From assembly GCA_964492845.1 (NCBI GenBank), contig CAZBMZ010000024.1:39537-103536 (forward strand): 64,000 nucleotides of DNA, in the 5' to 3' direction. Shown here one piece after another: positions 8,753 through 17,935 of this stretch. The notes beneath the pieces are model-generated. The model saw only the letters and a list, made by a program, of their open reading frames with translations. It had not been told where the DNA came from and did not search any database. Each line of letters opens with the position of its first letter. Position 1 is the stretch's first letter. The position numbers and the translations under genes are program-made. This stretch comes from JADJPF01 sp964492845 (GTDB lineage Bacteria; Acidobacteriota; Blastocatellia; Chloracidobacteriales; JADJPF01).

Positions 8753-9337
8753 CTATTGTTTTTTAATTGGATAAGTTGCATCTAAGTCTAAGTTTAACTC
8801 TAATACATTAACTCGATTTTCTCCAAGTATATTAAATTGTCGTGTTTTAGTGTGTTTTACAACTAAATCCTTTATTTGCTGCTCAGAAATATTTCTAGCT
8901 TTGGCAACTCGGCTAATTTGGAACTGTGCCGAGGCTGGGCTAATGTCAGGGTCAAGACCTGAAGCCGAAGCAGTAACTAAATCTACAGGAATCAAAGAAT
9001 TAGGATTTTCTTTTTTTAAGGCTGTAGCATTAACTTTAACTCTATCAATAAGTAAGTGATTTGTTGGCCCCCAATTAGTGCCACCTGATGAAGTAGCATC
9101 ATAACCAACACCTGCCGCAGATGGGCGAGAGTAAAAATACTCATTGCTGCTAAAAGATTGACCAATAAGACGGGAACCGACTATTTGACCATCTTTTTTA
9201 ATTAAACTTCCATTAGCTTGATCATTAAATAAAGCTTGAGCTAGCAAAGTAACAACTAATGGATAAATAAACCCTGTAATTATTGTAAACACTAGGATTG
9301 CCATCATTGCGGTATATATTTGTTTTAGCCAATTCAT
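8753..9337 (-). CDS. kdpC: Potassium-transporting ATPase subunit KdpC
   Basis: I place the start at ATG 9337 (MNWLKQIYTAM), with AAGGA upstream; a TTG at 9352 would add five residues. The 194-residue product has a single N-terminal membrane helix (about 10-32) and KdpC landmarks: GSRLIGQSF, YFYSRPSAAGVGYDA, and the SASGLDPDISPASA motif. KdpC stabilises the KdpFABC complex and raises affinity for ATP. It lies between kdpB and kdpD in the operon. Confidence 0.95.
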   Translation of the reverse strand: MNWLKQIYTAMMAILVFTIITGFIYPLVVTLLAQALFNDQANGSLIKKDGQIVGSRLIGQSFSSNEYFYSRPSAAGVGYDATSSGGTNWGPTNHLLIDRVKVNATALKKENPNSLIPVDLVTASASGLDPDISPASAQFQISRVAKARNISEQQIKDLVVKHTKTRQFNILGENRVNVLELNLDLDATYPIKKQ

Positions 9338-9362
9338 TTTCTTTTCCTTCAATTTCTAAGTT

Positions 9363-11495
9363 TTAGGCTAAACCTAAAGTTCTAATGATCAAATCAATAA
9401 ACTTAATTCCAATAAAAGGAATTATCACACCACCTAAACCATAAATTACTAAATTACGCCTAAGAAGTTGTGCTGCACTCATTGGTTTATATTTAATTCC
9501 TCTTAATGCTAAAGGAATTAAAAAAACAATTATTAAAGCGTTAAAGATTACGGCTGATAATATGGCTGATTCAGGACTTGAAAGACCCATAATATTTAAT
9601 GTTGATAGCGGACTATTAGAACTTTCTGACACAACATAAAGACCAGAAAAAATAGCAGGAATAATAGCAAAATACTTAGCAACATCATTTGAAATAGAAA
9701 ACGTAGTCAAAGCCCCACGAGTCATTAAAAGTTGTTTGCCGATTTCAACAATTTCAATCAATTTAGTAGGGTTTGAGTCAAGATCTACCATATTTCCAGC
9801 TTCTTTAGCTGCCATTGTTCCAGTATTCATTGCTACACCAACATCAGATTGTGCTAGGGCAGGAGCATCATTAGTTCCATCTCCGGTCATTGCTACAAGT
9901 TTACCTTCGGCTTGTTCTTTTTTGATTAAGTCTAATTTATCTTTGGGTTTAGCTTCTGCTAAAAAATCATCCACTCCAGCTTCTTGAGCAATTGCCGCTG
10001 CCGTCAGAGGGTTATCACCAGTAATCATAATGGTTTTAATTCCCATATTTCTTAACTGTGTAAAACGCTCTCTAATTCCACCTTTGACAATATCTTTTAG
10101 GTAAATAACTCCTAAAACACGGTTGCCGTCTGCTACAACTAATGGAGTACCACCAACACCGGAAACCCGTTCTACAGCCGTTTTTAGCTCTGTTGGGATA
10201 GTTCCATTTTGTTCTTTAACGAAATTTAGTACAGCATCATAAGAACCTTTACGAATTACTCGGCCTGCAAAATCTACGCCAGACATTCTAGTTTGAGCCG
10301 TAAAAGGAACAAACAGCATATCTTTTTGGGCTAAATCTCGCCCACGAAGTTTATATTTTGTTTTAGCTAGCACAACAATAGACCGACCTTCAGGAGTTTC
10401 ATCAGAAAGACTTGCTAGTTGTGCAATGTCGGCTAATTCTGTTTCGCTAACTCCTGGCATTGGAATAAATTCTGTTGCTTGACGATTGCCTAAAGTAATT
10501 GTGCCGGTTTTATCTAACAGCAAAACATTAACGTCGCCTGCTGCCTCAACTGCTCGACCACTCATAGCCAAAACATTGTGTTGAATTAGTCGATCCATTC
10601 CAGCAATCCCAATTGCTGAAAGCAACCCACCAATTGTAGTTGGAATTAAACAAACAAGTAATGCTATAAGCACTGTAATTGATGGAACTTGAGACGACTT
10701 AAAAATTCCTGCGCCGTTAGAAGCTTCTACACTATAAATTGCATAAGGTAGCAGTGTTGCAACAGCTAAAAGAAAAATAATTGTTAATCCTGCTAGTAGA
10801 ATATTTAAGGCAATTTCATTAGGTGTCTTTTGACGCTCTGCACCTTCAACAAGTGCAATCATTCGATCTAAAAATGTCTCGCCAGGATTTGAAGTTATAC
10901 AAACCTTTATCCAGTCTGATAAAACTTTAGTTCCACCTGTCACAGCCGAACGATCCCCGCCAGACTCACGAATCACAGGCGCGCTTTCTCCAGTGATTGC
11001 CGACTCGTCAACCGAAGCAACACCGGCAATTACTTCGCCATCCCCAGGAATAAATTGACCTGCTTTAACTAAAACAACATCACCTTTGCGTAACTTTAAG
11101 GCAGAAACTTCTTCTGTCGCTATTTTGTCAATGTCAAGCTTGTTAGCTGCATCAGCATTGTTATTTAAGACACGATAAGCAATGGTTTCACTTTTAGCTT
11201 TTCTTAGAGTGTCGGCTTGTGCTTTACCTCGTCCCTCAGCCATAGCTTCAGCAAAATTAGCAAACAGAACAGTAAACCAAAGCCAAATAGTTATTTGTAC
11301 AGTAAAAAGTAAGTTTGCAGTTTGTCCTTGAGCAATATCACGTATTAAGAGTAGCGTAGTCAGTAAGCTACCTATCTCTACAACAAACATTACTGGATTT
11401 TTAGCCATTATCCTAGGGTCTAGTTTTAGCAAAGAGTCTTTAATAGCAGTTTTTACAATTGAACTTTCAAACAATGCTTTAGTATTTTGTGGCAT
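9363..11495 (-). CDS. kdpB: Potassium-transporting P-type ATPase subunit KdpB
   Basis: A 710-residue P-type ATPase, slightly longer than the approximately 680 usual. The phosphorylation motif DKTGTITLGN, the actuator motif ESAITGESAPV (with TGES), the nucleotide-binding region and the hinge MTGDGTNDAPAL are intact, with membrane helices at about 35-80, 225-280 and near the C-terminus. KdpB hydrolyses ATP to drive potassium import through KdpA. It follows kdpA by 24 nt. Confidence 0.97.
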   Translation of the reverse strand: MPQNTKALFESSIVKTAIKDSLLKLDPRIMAKNPVMFVVEIGSLLTTLLLIRDIAQGQTANLLFTVQITIWLWFTVLFANFAEAMAEGRGKAQADTLRKAKSETIAYRVLNNNADAANKLDIDKIATEEVSALKLRKGDVVLVKAGQFIPGDGEVIAGVASVDESAITGESAPVIRESGGDRSAVTGGTKVLSDWIKVCITSNPGETFLDRMIALVEGAERQKTPNEIALNILLAGLTIIFLLAVATLLPYAIYSVEASNGAGIFKSSQVPSITVLIALLVCLIPTTIGGLLSAIGIAGMDRLIQHNVLAMSGRAVEAAGDVNVLLLDKTGTITLGNRQATEFIPMPGVSETELADIAQLASLSDETPEGRSIVVLAKTKYKLRGRDLAQKDMLFVPFTAQTRMSGVDFAGRVIRKGSYDAVLNFVKEQNGTIPTELKTAVERVSGVGGTPLVVADGNRVLGVIYLKDIVKGGIRERFTQLRNMGIKTIMITGDNPLTAAAIAQEAGVDDFLAEAKPKDKLDLIKKEQAEGKLVAMTGDGTNDAPALAQSDVGVAMNTGTMAAKEAGNMVDLDSNPTKLIEIVEIGKQLLMTRGALTTFSISNDVAKYFAIIPAIFSGLYVVSESSNSPLSTLNIMGLSSPESAILSAVIFNALIIVFLIPLALRGIKYKPMSAAQLLRRNLVIYGLGGVIIPFIGIKFIDLIIRTLGLA

Positions 11496-11519
11496 TTTGT
11501 TTATCTCAGCTTTCTTTCC

Positions 11520-13304
11520 TTAAAAACTAATGTTTGAGTTCATTAGGAAATGTTCAACAATAGGGCCTAGTGAGAGCATAGGAAAGAATGTTAATGCTCC
11601 AACAATTAAAATTACGCTTATTAGTAGTAGGACAAATAAAGGTGTGTGGACTGGAAATGTACCAGCAGAAACAGGGGCAGACTTTTTAGCTGCTAAATTT
11701 CCTGCAATTGCTAGTACAGGAATAATCATTAAAAATCTACCAATTAACATTGATAAACCTAACGTGATGTTATACCAAAATGTATTGACTGTAATGCCAG
11801 CAAAGGCCGATCCATTATTGCCTGTAGCTGATGAAAAAGCATAAACAATTTCTGATAAACCATGTGGCCCAGAGTTATTTATTTTAGAAACTCCATAACT
11901 AGCAACACTTGACCAAGAGGAAAAGATTAAAATAGTTACAGCAAAAACTAGCGCGTAAAGCATAGCCATTTTTATTTCTTTAGCTTCTATTTTCTTTCCT
12001 AAATATTCCGGTGTACGTCCAACCATAAGGCCAGCAATAAAAACTGTTAGTATTACCATAACCAACATTCCATAAAGTCCAGCACCTACACCGCCAAAAA
12101 TTACTTCGCCTAACATAATGTTGAGCAATAAAATCATTCCACCAAGCGGAGTGTAAGAGTCATGCATTGAATTAACAGCCCCACAAGAAGCATCTGTGGT
12201 TGCAGTAGCAAAGAGCGCGGAATTTGCAATTCCAAAACGGACTTCTTTGCCTTCCATATTGCCGCCTGCTTGCTCTTGTCCTGGGCTTTCAAGGGCTGTT
12301 TGACTTATGTTGTGTTGCGTAAATTGAGGATTTCCTTTGGCTTCAAAGTGGTAGACGACTAGAAAACCTACTAGAAACAAAACTGACATAGCCGTAAAAA
12401 TGGCCCAGCCATGTTTTTGATTACCTGTCATCTTGCCTAATGTGTAAGTTAATGCTGATGGAATCAGGAAAATAGCCAACATTGAAATAAAGTTAGTTAA
12501 TGGAGTTGGATTTTCATATGGATGAGCAGAGTTAGCATTAAAAAAGCCACCTCCATTTGTACCAAGTTGTTTAATAATTTCCTGTGAAGCAACCGGGCCT
12601 TGAGCAATAACTTGATCAGTAATAGTTTCTATGGTTTTAGTTCCATCAATAGTTTTTTCTATTTTCACCGCTTCAACTCTTTTAGCTGTAACATAGGGGT
12701 TAAAATTTTGAACTACCCCTTGAGAAACTAAAATTAATGCTCCAACTAGTGAAAATGGCAAAAGGATGTAAACTACTGACCGGGTTAAATCTACCCAAAA
12801 ATTACCAATAGTTTTTGCTTCTCGCTCAGCAATTCCACGAATAAAGGCTATTGCAACTGCAAGACCTGTAGCCGTAGAAACAAAATTTTGTACCGCTAGC
12901 CCAGCCATTTGAGTTAAATAGCTCATAGTTGATTCACCGCTATAAGCTTGCCAATTAGTATTACTAGTAAAACTAGCGGCAGTATTAAATGCTAGGTCTG
13001 AAGCTATGGAAATAAAATTTTGTGGGTTAAGAGGTAAAAAAGATTGTAATCTTTGGATCAGATAAAGCACTATTACGCCTATAAAATTAAACAAAATCAG
13101 TGAAATTGCATAAGTTGTCCAATGCTGAGGGGCTTGGTCTATTTGACAAATTCGATAAACTAAGCTTTCTAAAGGAGATAACACTTTACTTAATAAAGTT
13201 TTTTCTCCAGTAAAAATTTTTGTCATATAGCTACCAAGAGGTTTGGTTAAAAGAAGTAAAACTAAAAGATAGATTGCTAGTTGTAGAAATCCGTTAGCGG
13301 TCAT
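11520..13304 (-). CDS. kdpA: Potassium-transporting ATPase channel subunit KdpA
   Basis: A 594-residue membrane protein with about ten helices and KdpA filter-loop landmarks such as FNTAASFTSNTNWQ, GTNGGGFFNANSAHPYENP, and SSATGNNGSAFAG. KdpA binds and conducts potassium in the KdpFABC complex in the inner membrane. The sequence between 190 and 350 is periplasmic/loop-rich as usual. It begins 12 nt after kdpF. Confidence 0.97.
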   Translation of the reverse strand: MTANGFLQLAIYLLVLLLLTKPLGSYMTKIFTGEKTLLSKVLSPLESLVYRICQIDQAPQHWTTYAISLILFNFIGVIVLYLIQRLQSFLPLNPQNFISIASDLAFNTAASFTSNTNWQAYSGESTMSYLTQMAGLAVQNFVSTATGLAVAIAFIRGIAEREAKTIGNFWVDLTRSVVYILLPFSLVGALILVSQGVVQNFNPYVTAKRVEAVKIEKTIDGTKTIETITDQVIAQGPVASQEIIKQLGTNGGGFFNANSAHPYENPTPLTNFISMLAIFLIPSALTYTLGKMTGNQKHGWAIFTAMSVLFLVGFLVVYHFEAKGNPQFTQHNISQTALESPGQEQAGGNMEGKEVRFGIANSALFATATTDASCGAVNSMHDSYTPLGGMILLLNIMLGEVIFGGVGAGLYGMLVMVILTVFIAGLMVGRTPEYLGKKIEAKEIKMAMLYALVFAVTILIFSSWSSVASYGVSKINNSGPHGLSEIVYAFSSATGNNGSAFAGITVNTFWYNITLGLSMLIGRFLMIIPVLAIAGNLAAKKSAPVSAGTFPVHTPLFVLLLISVILIVGALTFFPMLSLGPIVEHFLMNSNISF

Positions 13305-13316
13305 AAATTTTCCTAA

Positions 13317-13406
13317 CTAAAATTTTTCTGGACGAAGCAGGGCATATATTAAATAGATAAATAATGCCAAGACCAGAATGCTACTAAGTAAATAATCTAA
13401 ATTCAT
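13317..13406 (-). CDS. kdpF: KdpF accessory membrane peptide
   Basis: A 29-residue open frame, MNLDYLLSSILVLALFIYLI followed by YALLRPEKF. One membrane helix ending in the LLRPEKF motif is diagnostic of KdpF, which sits at the KdpA-KdpB interface and stabilises the complex. It lies directly upstream of kdpA, its normal place, and was too short for routine gene calling. Confidence 0.93.
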   Translation of the reverse strand: MNLDYLLSSILVLALFIYLIYALLRPEKF

Positions 13407-13423
13407 TTTCTAGCCTTAAATTT

Positions 13424-13507
13424 TTATAATTTGTTGCAAGCTTTTGTATAATAAAGACATAACATCATAAACAATATAATTATTAGCATAAAAGTAATAT
13501 CTAACAT
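13424..13507 (-). CDS. 27-residue hydrophobic peptide upstream of kdpF
   Basis: ATG at 13507, preceded by GAGG 7 nt upstream, opens a frame of 27 codons: an acidic N-terminus (MLD), one very hydrophobic helix (ITFMLIIILFMMLCLYY) and a short Lys/Cys tail (TKACNKL). The stop is 17 nt before the kdpF start. I recall similarly placed small hydrophobic frames ahead of kdpF in other bacteria, ending in a Cys-containing basic tail, but cannot check this. It is probably the first gene of the operon and a candidate extra Kdp subunit or regulatory peptide. Confidence 0.6.
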   Translation of the reverse strand: MLDITFMLIIILFMMLCLYYTKACNKL

Positions 13508-13662
13508 TCCAACCTCTATATTATTCTTTTGGTAGAAAAATAATAGTTGTTTGTAGATAAAGAAGGACTATAGAATTTATAAGGGATTTATAAAGAACCA
13601 CAGGTTTAGCATATGTGCATAATTTTACAGAGAGGATTTTAAGTTTTATAAGGTAAACTACT

Positions 13663-14814
13663 ATGAGATTAGCTACTCAAATATCATTGATTGATAAAAT
13701 TTTAGGCTATGTTGACAATCGCTCTACAGATATGGTGGAAAATAGCTATCAACAAGCTGTTGATGGTTATTTATCAATGGAACTTTTAGAAAAAGAGAAA
13801 AATCTTTTCTTTAGAAAATATCCAATGATTATTGGACATTCTAGTCAAGTTGCTAATTCAGGTGATTATCTCTCTCATAATGAAACAGGCGTTCCAATAG
13901 TTGTTTTGCGGACTGATGAAGGAAAGTTAAATGCTTTTATCAATGTTTGTCGTCATCGTGGAATGCGCCTAGTTAATGAGCCATGCGGAATAAAGAAAAA
14001 ATCTTTTGTATGTCCTTATCATGCTTGGACTTATAACCAAGAAGGGAAATTAATCCACCAACCACATCAAGAAGGTTTTCCTTGTACTAAACTTGAAGAA
14101 ACACAACTTATTAAATTACCAGTTGTTGAAAAATTTGGCTTTATTTGGGTTAGTCCTTCGCCAGATGTAGAGCTAGATATAGATGGTTACTTAGGCGATT
14201 TAGTGGAAGATTTTACTTCCTATGGATTTGACACACATATTTCTTACCAACCACATAGCAGAAAAAAAGCATTAAATTGGAAGCTAGGAATAGAAATTTT
14301 CTTAGAGGGCTATCATGTTAAACATGCTCATAGAAATACAATTTATCCAATGTTTATTGATAATGTTGGGGTTTATGATCAATTTGGGTTGCATATGAGA
14401 AATATTTTTCCTAAGCGGCGGATAGTAGAACTTAAGCCAATTGATAAGGAAAAATGGAATATTCGACCTGTTGCTAATATTTTATACTATTTATTTCCTA
14501 ATAGTTTAATCTTAGTAGAACCTGGACATGCTACATTATTTAATATTTTTCCTGTAGATATTAATAATTCCATAATGTTAGTTAATAGTCTACTTCCAGC
14601 TAAACCAGAAACAGAAAAGGCTGTAAATTACTGGCAGAAAAATATTGATATTCTTACCAACGCAACAGAAGAAGATTTTTGGATGGGGGAAGCTATACAA
14701 AAAGGTTTAGAATCCGGTGCTAATAAGCATTTTACCTATGGTCGTTATGAGCAAAGTTTAATGTATTTTCATAATTCGTTAAATCAGGAATTAGCTAAAG
14801 CAACTAGAAAATAA
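13663..14814 (+). CDS. Rieske non-haem iron oxygenase, alpha-subunit type
   Basis: A 383-residue protein of the ring-hydroxylating oxygenase alpha family. The Rieske [2Fe-2S] site is complete: C96-x-H98 in CRHRGMRL and C117-x2-H120 in CPYHAW. The catalytic iron site has H218 and H223 (EGYHVKHAH) as expected for the 2-His-1-carboxylate centre. Such proteins hydroxylate or demethylate aromatic or quaternary amine substrates with electrons from a reductase. No ferredoxin, reductase or beta subunit lies nearby, so partner and substrate are unknown. It is divergent from the kdp operon. Confidence 0.9.
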   Translation: MRLATQISLIDKILGYVDNRSTDMVENSYQQAVDGYLSMELLEKEKNLFFRKYPMIIGHSSQVANSGDYLSHNETGVPIVVLRTDEGKLNAFINVCRHRGMRLVNEPCGIKKKSFVCPYHAWTYNQEGKLIHQPHQEGFPCTKLEETQLIKLPVVEKFGFIWVSPSPDVELDIDGYLGDLVEDFTSYGFDTHISYQPHSRKKALNWKLGIEIFLEGYHVKHAHRNTIYPMFIDNVGVYDQFGLHMRNIFPKRRIVELKPIDKEKWNIRPVANILYYLFPNSLILVEPGHATLFNIFPVDINNSIMLVNSLLPAKPETEKAVNYWQKNIDILTNATEEDFWMGEAIQKGLESGANKHFTYGRYEQSLMYFHNSLNQELAKATRK

Positions 14815-14829
14815 ACACAGATTTTATTT

Positions 14830-16980
14830 TTAATTAGGCGGTTGGTTTAATTGTTGTAAGCCTTGTTGAGCTAACTTATTAGTAGGGTTTAACTCTAGTG
14901 CTTTCTTATAGTTCTGCTGGGCTGCTACTTTTTCGCCTTTACCAGCATAAGCATCACCTAAAAATTGATAGGTTCGGTCAAAATCTGGTAGTAATTTTAG
15001 TGATAATTGTAGAAATTCTATTGCTTCATCATGTTTTTGAGCAACGCTTAAGTATTTACCACGATTAGCAATCATTGTGGCATAGTTGGGTAAAAGTTTT
15101 TTAGTCGCTACTTCATCTAAATAAATAGCACCATCTAACAAACCTCGTAACTCAAGAGAAGGTGCTGGGTCAAGATGAAAAACTTTATCAGCATAAATAC
15201 GCATAGTTAATCCTTGAGGAACTAAATTGTAATCAGCTACAACTGTTGGTGGGTCAATAGGTAACATTGTATAAGCCGCTAGATTTTTTGATAAGTTGTA
15301 GTTAATAAAAGAATTTATAAGAGCAAAAAACTTTTTGCTAATACTTACATTATCATATGGTTTATCTGCTTCAAAAAGCCTTAAATCTTCTAAAAATTCT
15401 TTGGTTTCTTTTTCGCAAGCTTTCATCATTTCCGGGTGTTGCTGCGTCAGATAACCTTCAATATACCAAGAACGCCTAAGCAGATTTACATCAACTACAA
15501 TTGCATCAGGACGAAAGTTTTCTAAATGACGCATATAGAGGTATGGCGAGTAAAATTGCCATTCTAAAGTAAGTAGTAAACTGTTAGGCTCTACACTAAG
15601 CATTACATTTTCTACATAGTCACGAGCAATCAAATAATTTTTCTTGTTATTTTCTTGGTAATGAGTAAGAAAATTTAAGATTGGTAAGATGATGAAAAAT
15701 ATTAGAGTTATAGTAGCAAAAGACTTACTTTTTACAGCTAATTTAGTAAACAAACCTATTAGGCCAGCAGCAATTATAATAGTTAATGCAAAATTAGTAG
15801 TTAAATAATAAGCGTCCTTATCTTCAGCAATTTCATAACTTACAGAATAAACTAGATCAAAAGCAATAATTAAAATAGTTAAGTAAAATATATTGCGTTT
15901 GTTTTTCCAAAGTGTAGCAAGTCCAACAAAAACAAACACTAAGCCTAGAGGGGTAAATTGCCAAAATGTCAAATTAGCAAAATACTTAAATTGTTCTTTA
16001 ACTATTTCAAGGCTAGGTGAAAGGTTAACTTGGTATTGTTTAGCGGAAATATGCCAATAAAATCTTTCAAGTGAAGAAGGATTTCCCCAATTAAAAGTAG
16101 GTTGTTGACTAGCTGATACTGGTAAATACAAGTAGATAGCAAAGCCCATTAACACTGTAACAAAAGCTATTTTGACTGGTCGAGAAAGCAAATACTTAAA
16201 GCCTTCATTATAAATAACAAAAAAGGCTATAGCTGGTAGAGTAAGTAAAATTGTGACATGGTGAACACCTAATGCTAGGCCGTAAATTAAAGCTGCTACT
16301 GGGATTATATTATCTGCCTTTTTATCATTGGTTTGTTTTTTTAAGTGCCATTCAAGCATCAAATAAATAATTACACTAAGCATAAAAATATTTAGTGTGT
16401 AAACTTCTGCAACAGAAGCATAAAACCAAAACGTAGTAGAGAAAGAAAAGCTTAATGCAATTGTTGGTGGCATCAGCAACTTAAAAATAGGTTGGAGAAA
16501 AATATTACCTGTTAAAAGTTGTTTTTGTACGCTAGGTTTTTTACCCTGTTTAGTTGGACTATTTTGAGCAAAAACGTCATAGATGTTTATTGCAATTAGG
16601 GTTAAAACAGCAGAAGTTAACGCAGCAAAAAAAGCAGACATAAAACTCATTCTTGCTGCAACACTACCAAAAGGTAGTTTGGTAAATAAATAGCCTAGTA
16701 TGGTATAAAGCGGGAATCCTGGCGGATGAGCAACACCTAATTTAGCACTAGTAAGAATTAACTCTCCGCTATCTACTAAAGTAACTGTACGGGCAAATGT
16801 TAGTAAATAAGCTAATATGGCAATAAGAAAAGTTATTAATGGTAAGACTACTTTTTGTTGTTTATCTGTAAGCAAGTTATCGTTATCAGATAAATTTGCT
16901 GATTCAGTAGAGTTGCCTAGTTGTTTTATCTGTTGGACATTAGGTTTTTCTTTACCGGCTTTTTTTTTAGATTGACTCAT
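14830..16980 (-). CDS. DUF2723 polytopic membrane protein with C-terminal TPR repeats
   Basis: A 716-residue protein with a cytoplasmic Lys-rich N-terminus, about eleven membrane helices between residues 45 and 435, and the DUF2723 signature DSGELILTSAKLGVAHPPGF near the first loop, resembling protein O-mannosyltransferase-like enzymes. The Asp in the first periplasmic loop is the likely catalytic residue by analogy. Residues 630-710 form two TPR units (YQFLGDAYAGKGEKVAAQQN, then KALELNPTNKLA). Probably a glycosyltransferase using a lipid-linked sugar, or an envelope assembly protein; substrate unknown. It is divergent from the gene at 17047 with only 66 nt between. Confidence 0.8.
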   Translation of the reverse strand: MSQSKKKAGKEKPNVQQIKQLGNSTESANLSDNDNLLTDKQQKVVLPLITFLIAILAYLLTFARTVTLVDSGELILTSAKLGVAHPPGFPLYTILGYLFTKLPFGSVAARMSFMSAFFAALTSAVLTLIAINIYDVFAQNSPTKQGKKPSVQKQLLTGNIFLQPIFKLLMPPTIALSFSFSTTFWFYASVAEVYTLNIFMLSVIIYLMLEWHLKKQTNDKKADNIIPVAALIYGLALGVHHVTILLTLPAIAFFVIYNEGFKYLLSRPVKIAFVTVLMGFAIYLYLPVSASQQPTFNWGNPSSLERFYWHISAKQYQVNLSPSLEIVKEQFKYFANLTFWQFTPLGLVFVFVGLATLWKNKRNIFYLTILIIAFDLVYSVSYEIAEDKDAYYLTTNFALTIIIAAGLIGLFTKLAVKSKSFATITLIFFIILPILNFLTHYQENNKKNYLIARDYVENVMLSVEPNSLLLTLEWQFYSPYLYMRHLENFRPDAIVVDVNLLRRSWYIEGYLTQQHPEMMKACEKETKEFLEDLRLFEADKPYDNVSISKKFFALINSFINYNLSKNLAAYTMLPIDPPTVVADYNLVPQGLTMRIYADKVFHLDPAPSLELRGLLDGAIYLDEVATKKLLPNYATMIANRGKYLSVAQKHDEAIEFLQLSLKLLPDFDRTYQFLGDAYAGKGEKVAAQQNYKKALELNPTNKLAQQGLQQLNQPPN

Positions 16981-17046
16981 CTTTTGCTATTAAAAAGTTT
17001 AGTATTTAGCTAACATAAAACTAATAAAATGAAAGGATTTTTCATT

Positions 17047-17904
17047 ATGAAAGAATCAAAAAATAGCTTCAAGCTTTTAATGCTTGCCTCATTAGTTACT
17101 CTTTTAATCGGCCTTATTCCACAAAGCAGATTAATACTCTATCCATTTAACTTATTTGTTACTTATGTACATGAAACTTGTCATGCTTTAGCAGGACTTT
17201 TAACTTTAGGAAGCGTTCAAGGAATGACAATTAACCCTGATACTAGCGGGGTGACACTCGTTGCAGGTGGAATTGCTATAGTAACCTTTAGTGCTGGTTA
17301 TTTAGGTAGTGCGTTATTTGGGGCTTTACTTTTAATCCTTTCTTATAAAGGCGAGATGTCTAGAAAAATCCTTGCTGCACTAGCAGTTGGAGTTTTAGCT
17401 GTAACTGTCTTTTTTATTGGTGTTGGCTATACTTCATTTTTACTAACTATTTTGCTTTCCGCAATTGGAGTAGCACTTTTTGCTAAACCAAATTTACCTA
17501 ATAGCTTAAAAGTCGGTTTAAGTGCTGCTGGTGTAGGCACATTTTTTACTTTAATTGCATTTTTAGCTATTACAAATAATTTATTTGGTTGGATTGCAGG
17601 GCTAACTTTAGCTACAGTGTTGTTTTTAGCTGCTAAATTTTTACCAACTACCGCCGCACAATTTGCTTTAAGCTTTTTAGCAATACAAAGTTGCTTAAAT
17701 GCTTTATCTGATATAAAAACCTTGTGGTTTATATCTGCTTCTTCTGGAATGCACTCAGATGCTCAAGGAATGGCTAGTATTACAGGTATTCCAGCTATTT
17801 TCTGGGCAACTTTATGGGGTGTTGTTTCATTAGCTATTTTAGGAGTAGCTTTATTTATTTATCATCGAGCAGTAAAAACCGGAAAAATCTTACCTACTAA
17901 GTAA
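17047..17904 (+). CDS. M50B-like membrane metallopeptidase
   Basis: I prefer ATG 17047 because AAAGGA lies 9 nt upstream; ATG 17029 is the alternative. The 285-residue protein is almost entirely hydrophobic (about eight helices) with H42-ETC-H46 near the end of the first helix, an HExxH zinc site embedded in membrane, and GSVQGMTINPDTSGVT after it, the pattern of the peptidase M50B-like family. A second-site Asp motif is not obvious, so catalytic activity is uncertain. It precedes the NtrC-type regulator by 31 nt and may be co-transcribed. Confidence 0.8.
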   Translation: MKESKNSFKLLMLASLVTLLIGLIPQSRLILYPFNLFVTYVHETCHALAGLLTLGSVQGMTINPDTSGVTLVAGGIAIVTFSAGYLGSALFGALLLILSYKGEMSRKILAALAVGVLAVTVFFIGVGYTSFLLTILLSAIGVALFAKPNLPNSLKVGLSAAGVGTFFTLIAFLAITNNLFGWIAGLTLATVLFLAAKFLPTTAAQFALSFLAIQSCLNALSDIKTLWFISASSGMHSDAQGMASITGIPAIFWATLWGVVSLAILGVALFIYHRAVKTGKILPTK

Positions 17905-17935
17905 TTAATAAAACAAGTTATTTGGAGCTTAATAA

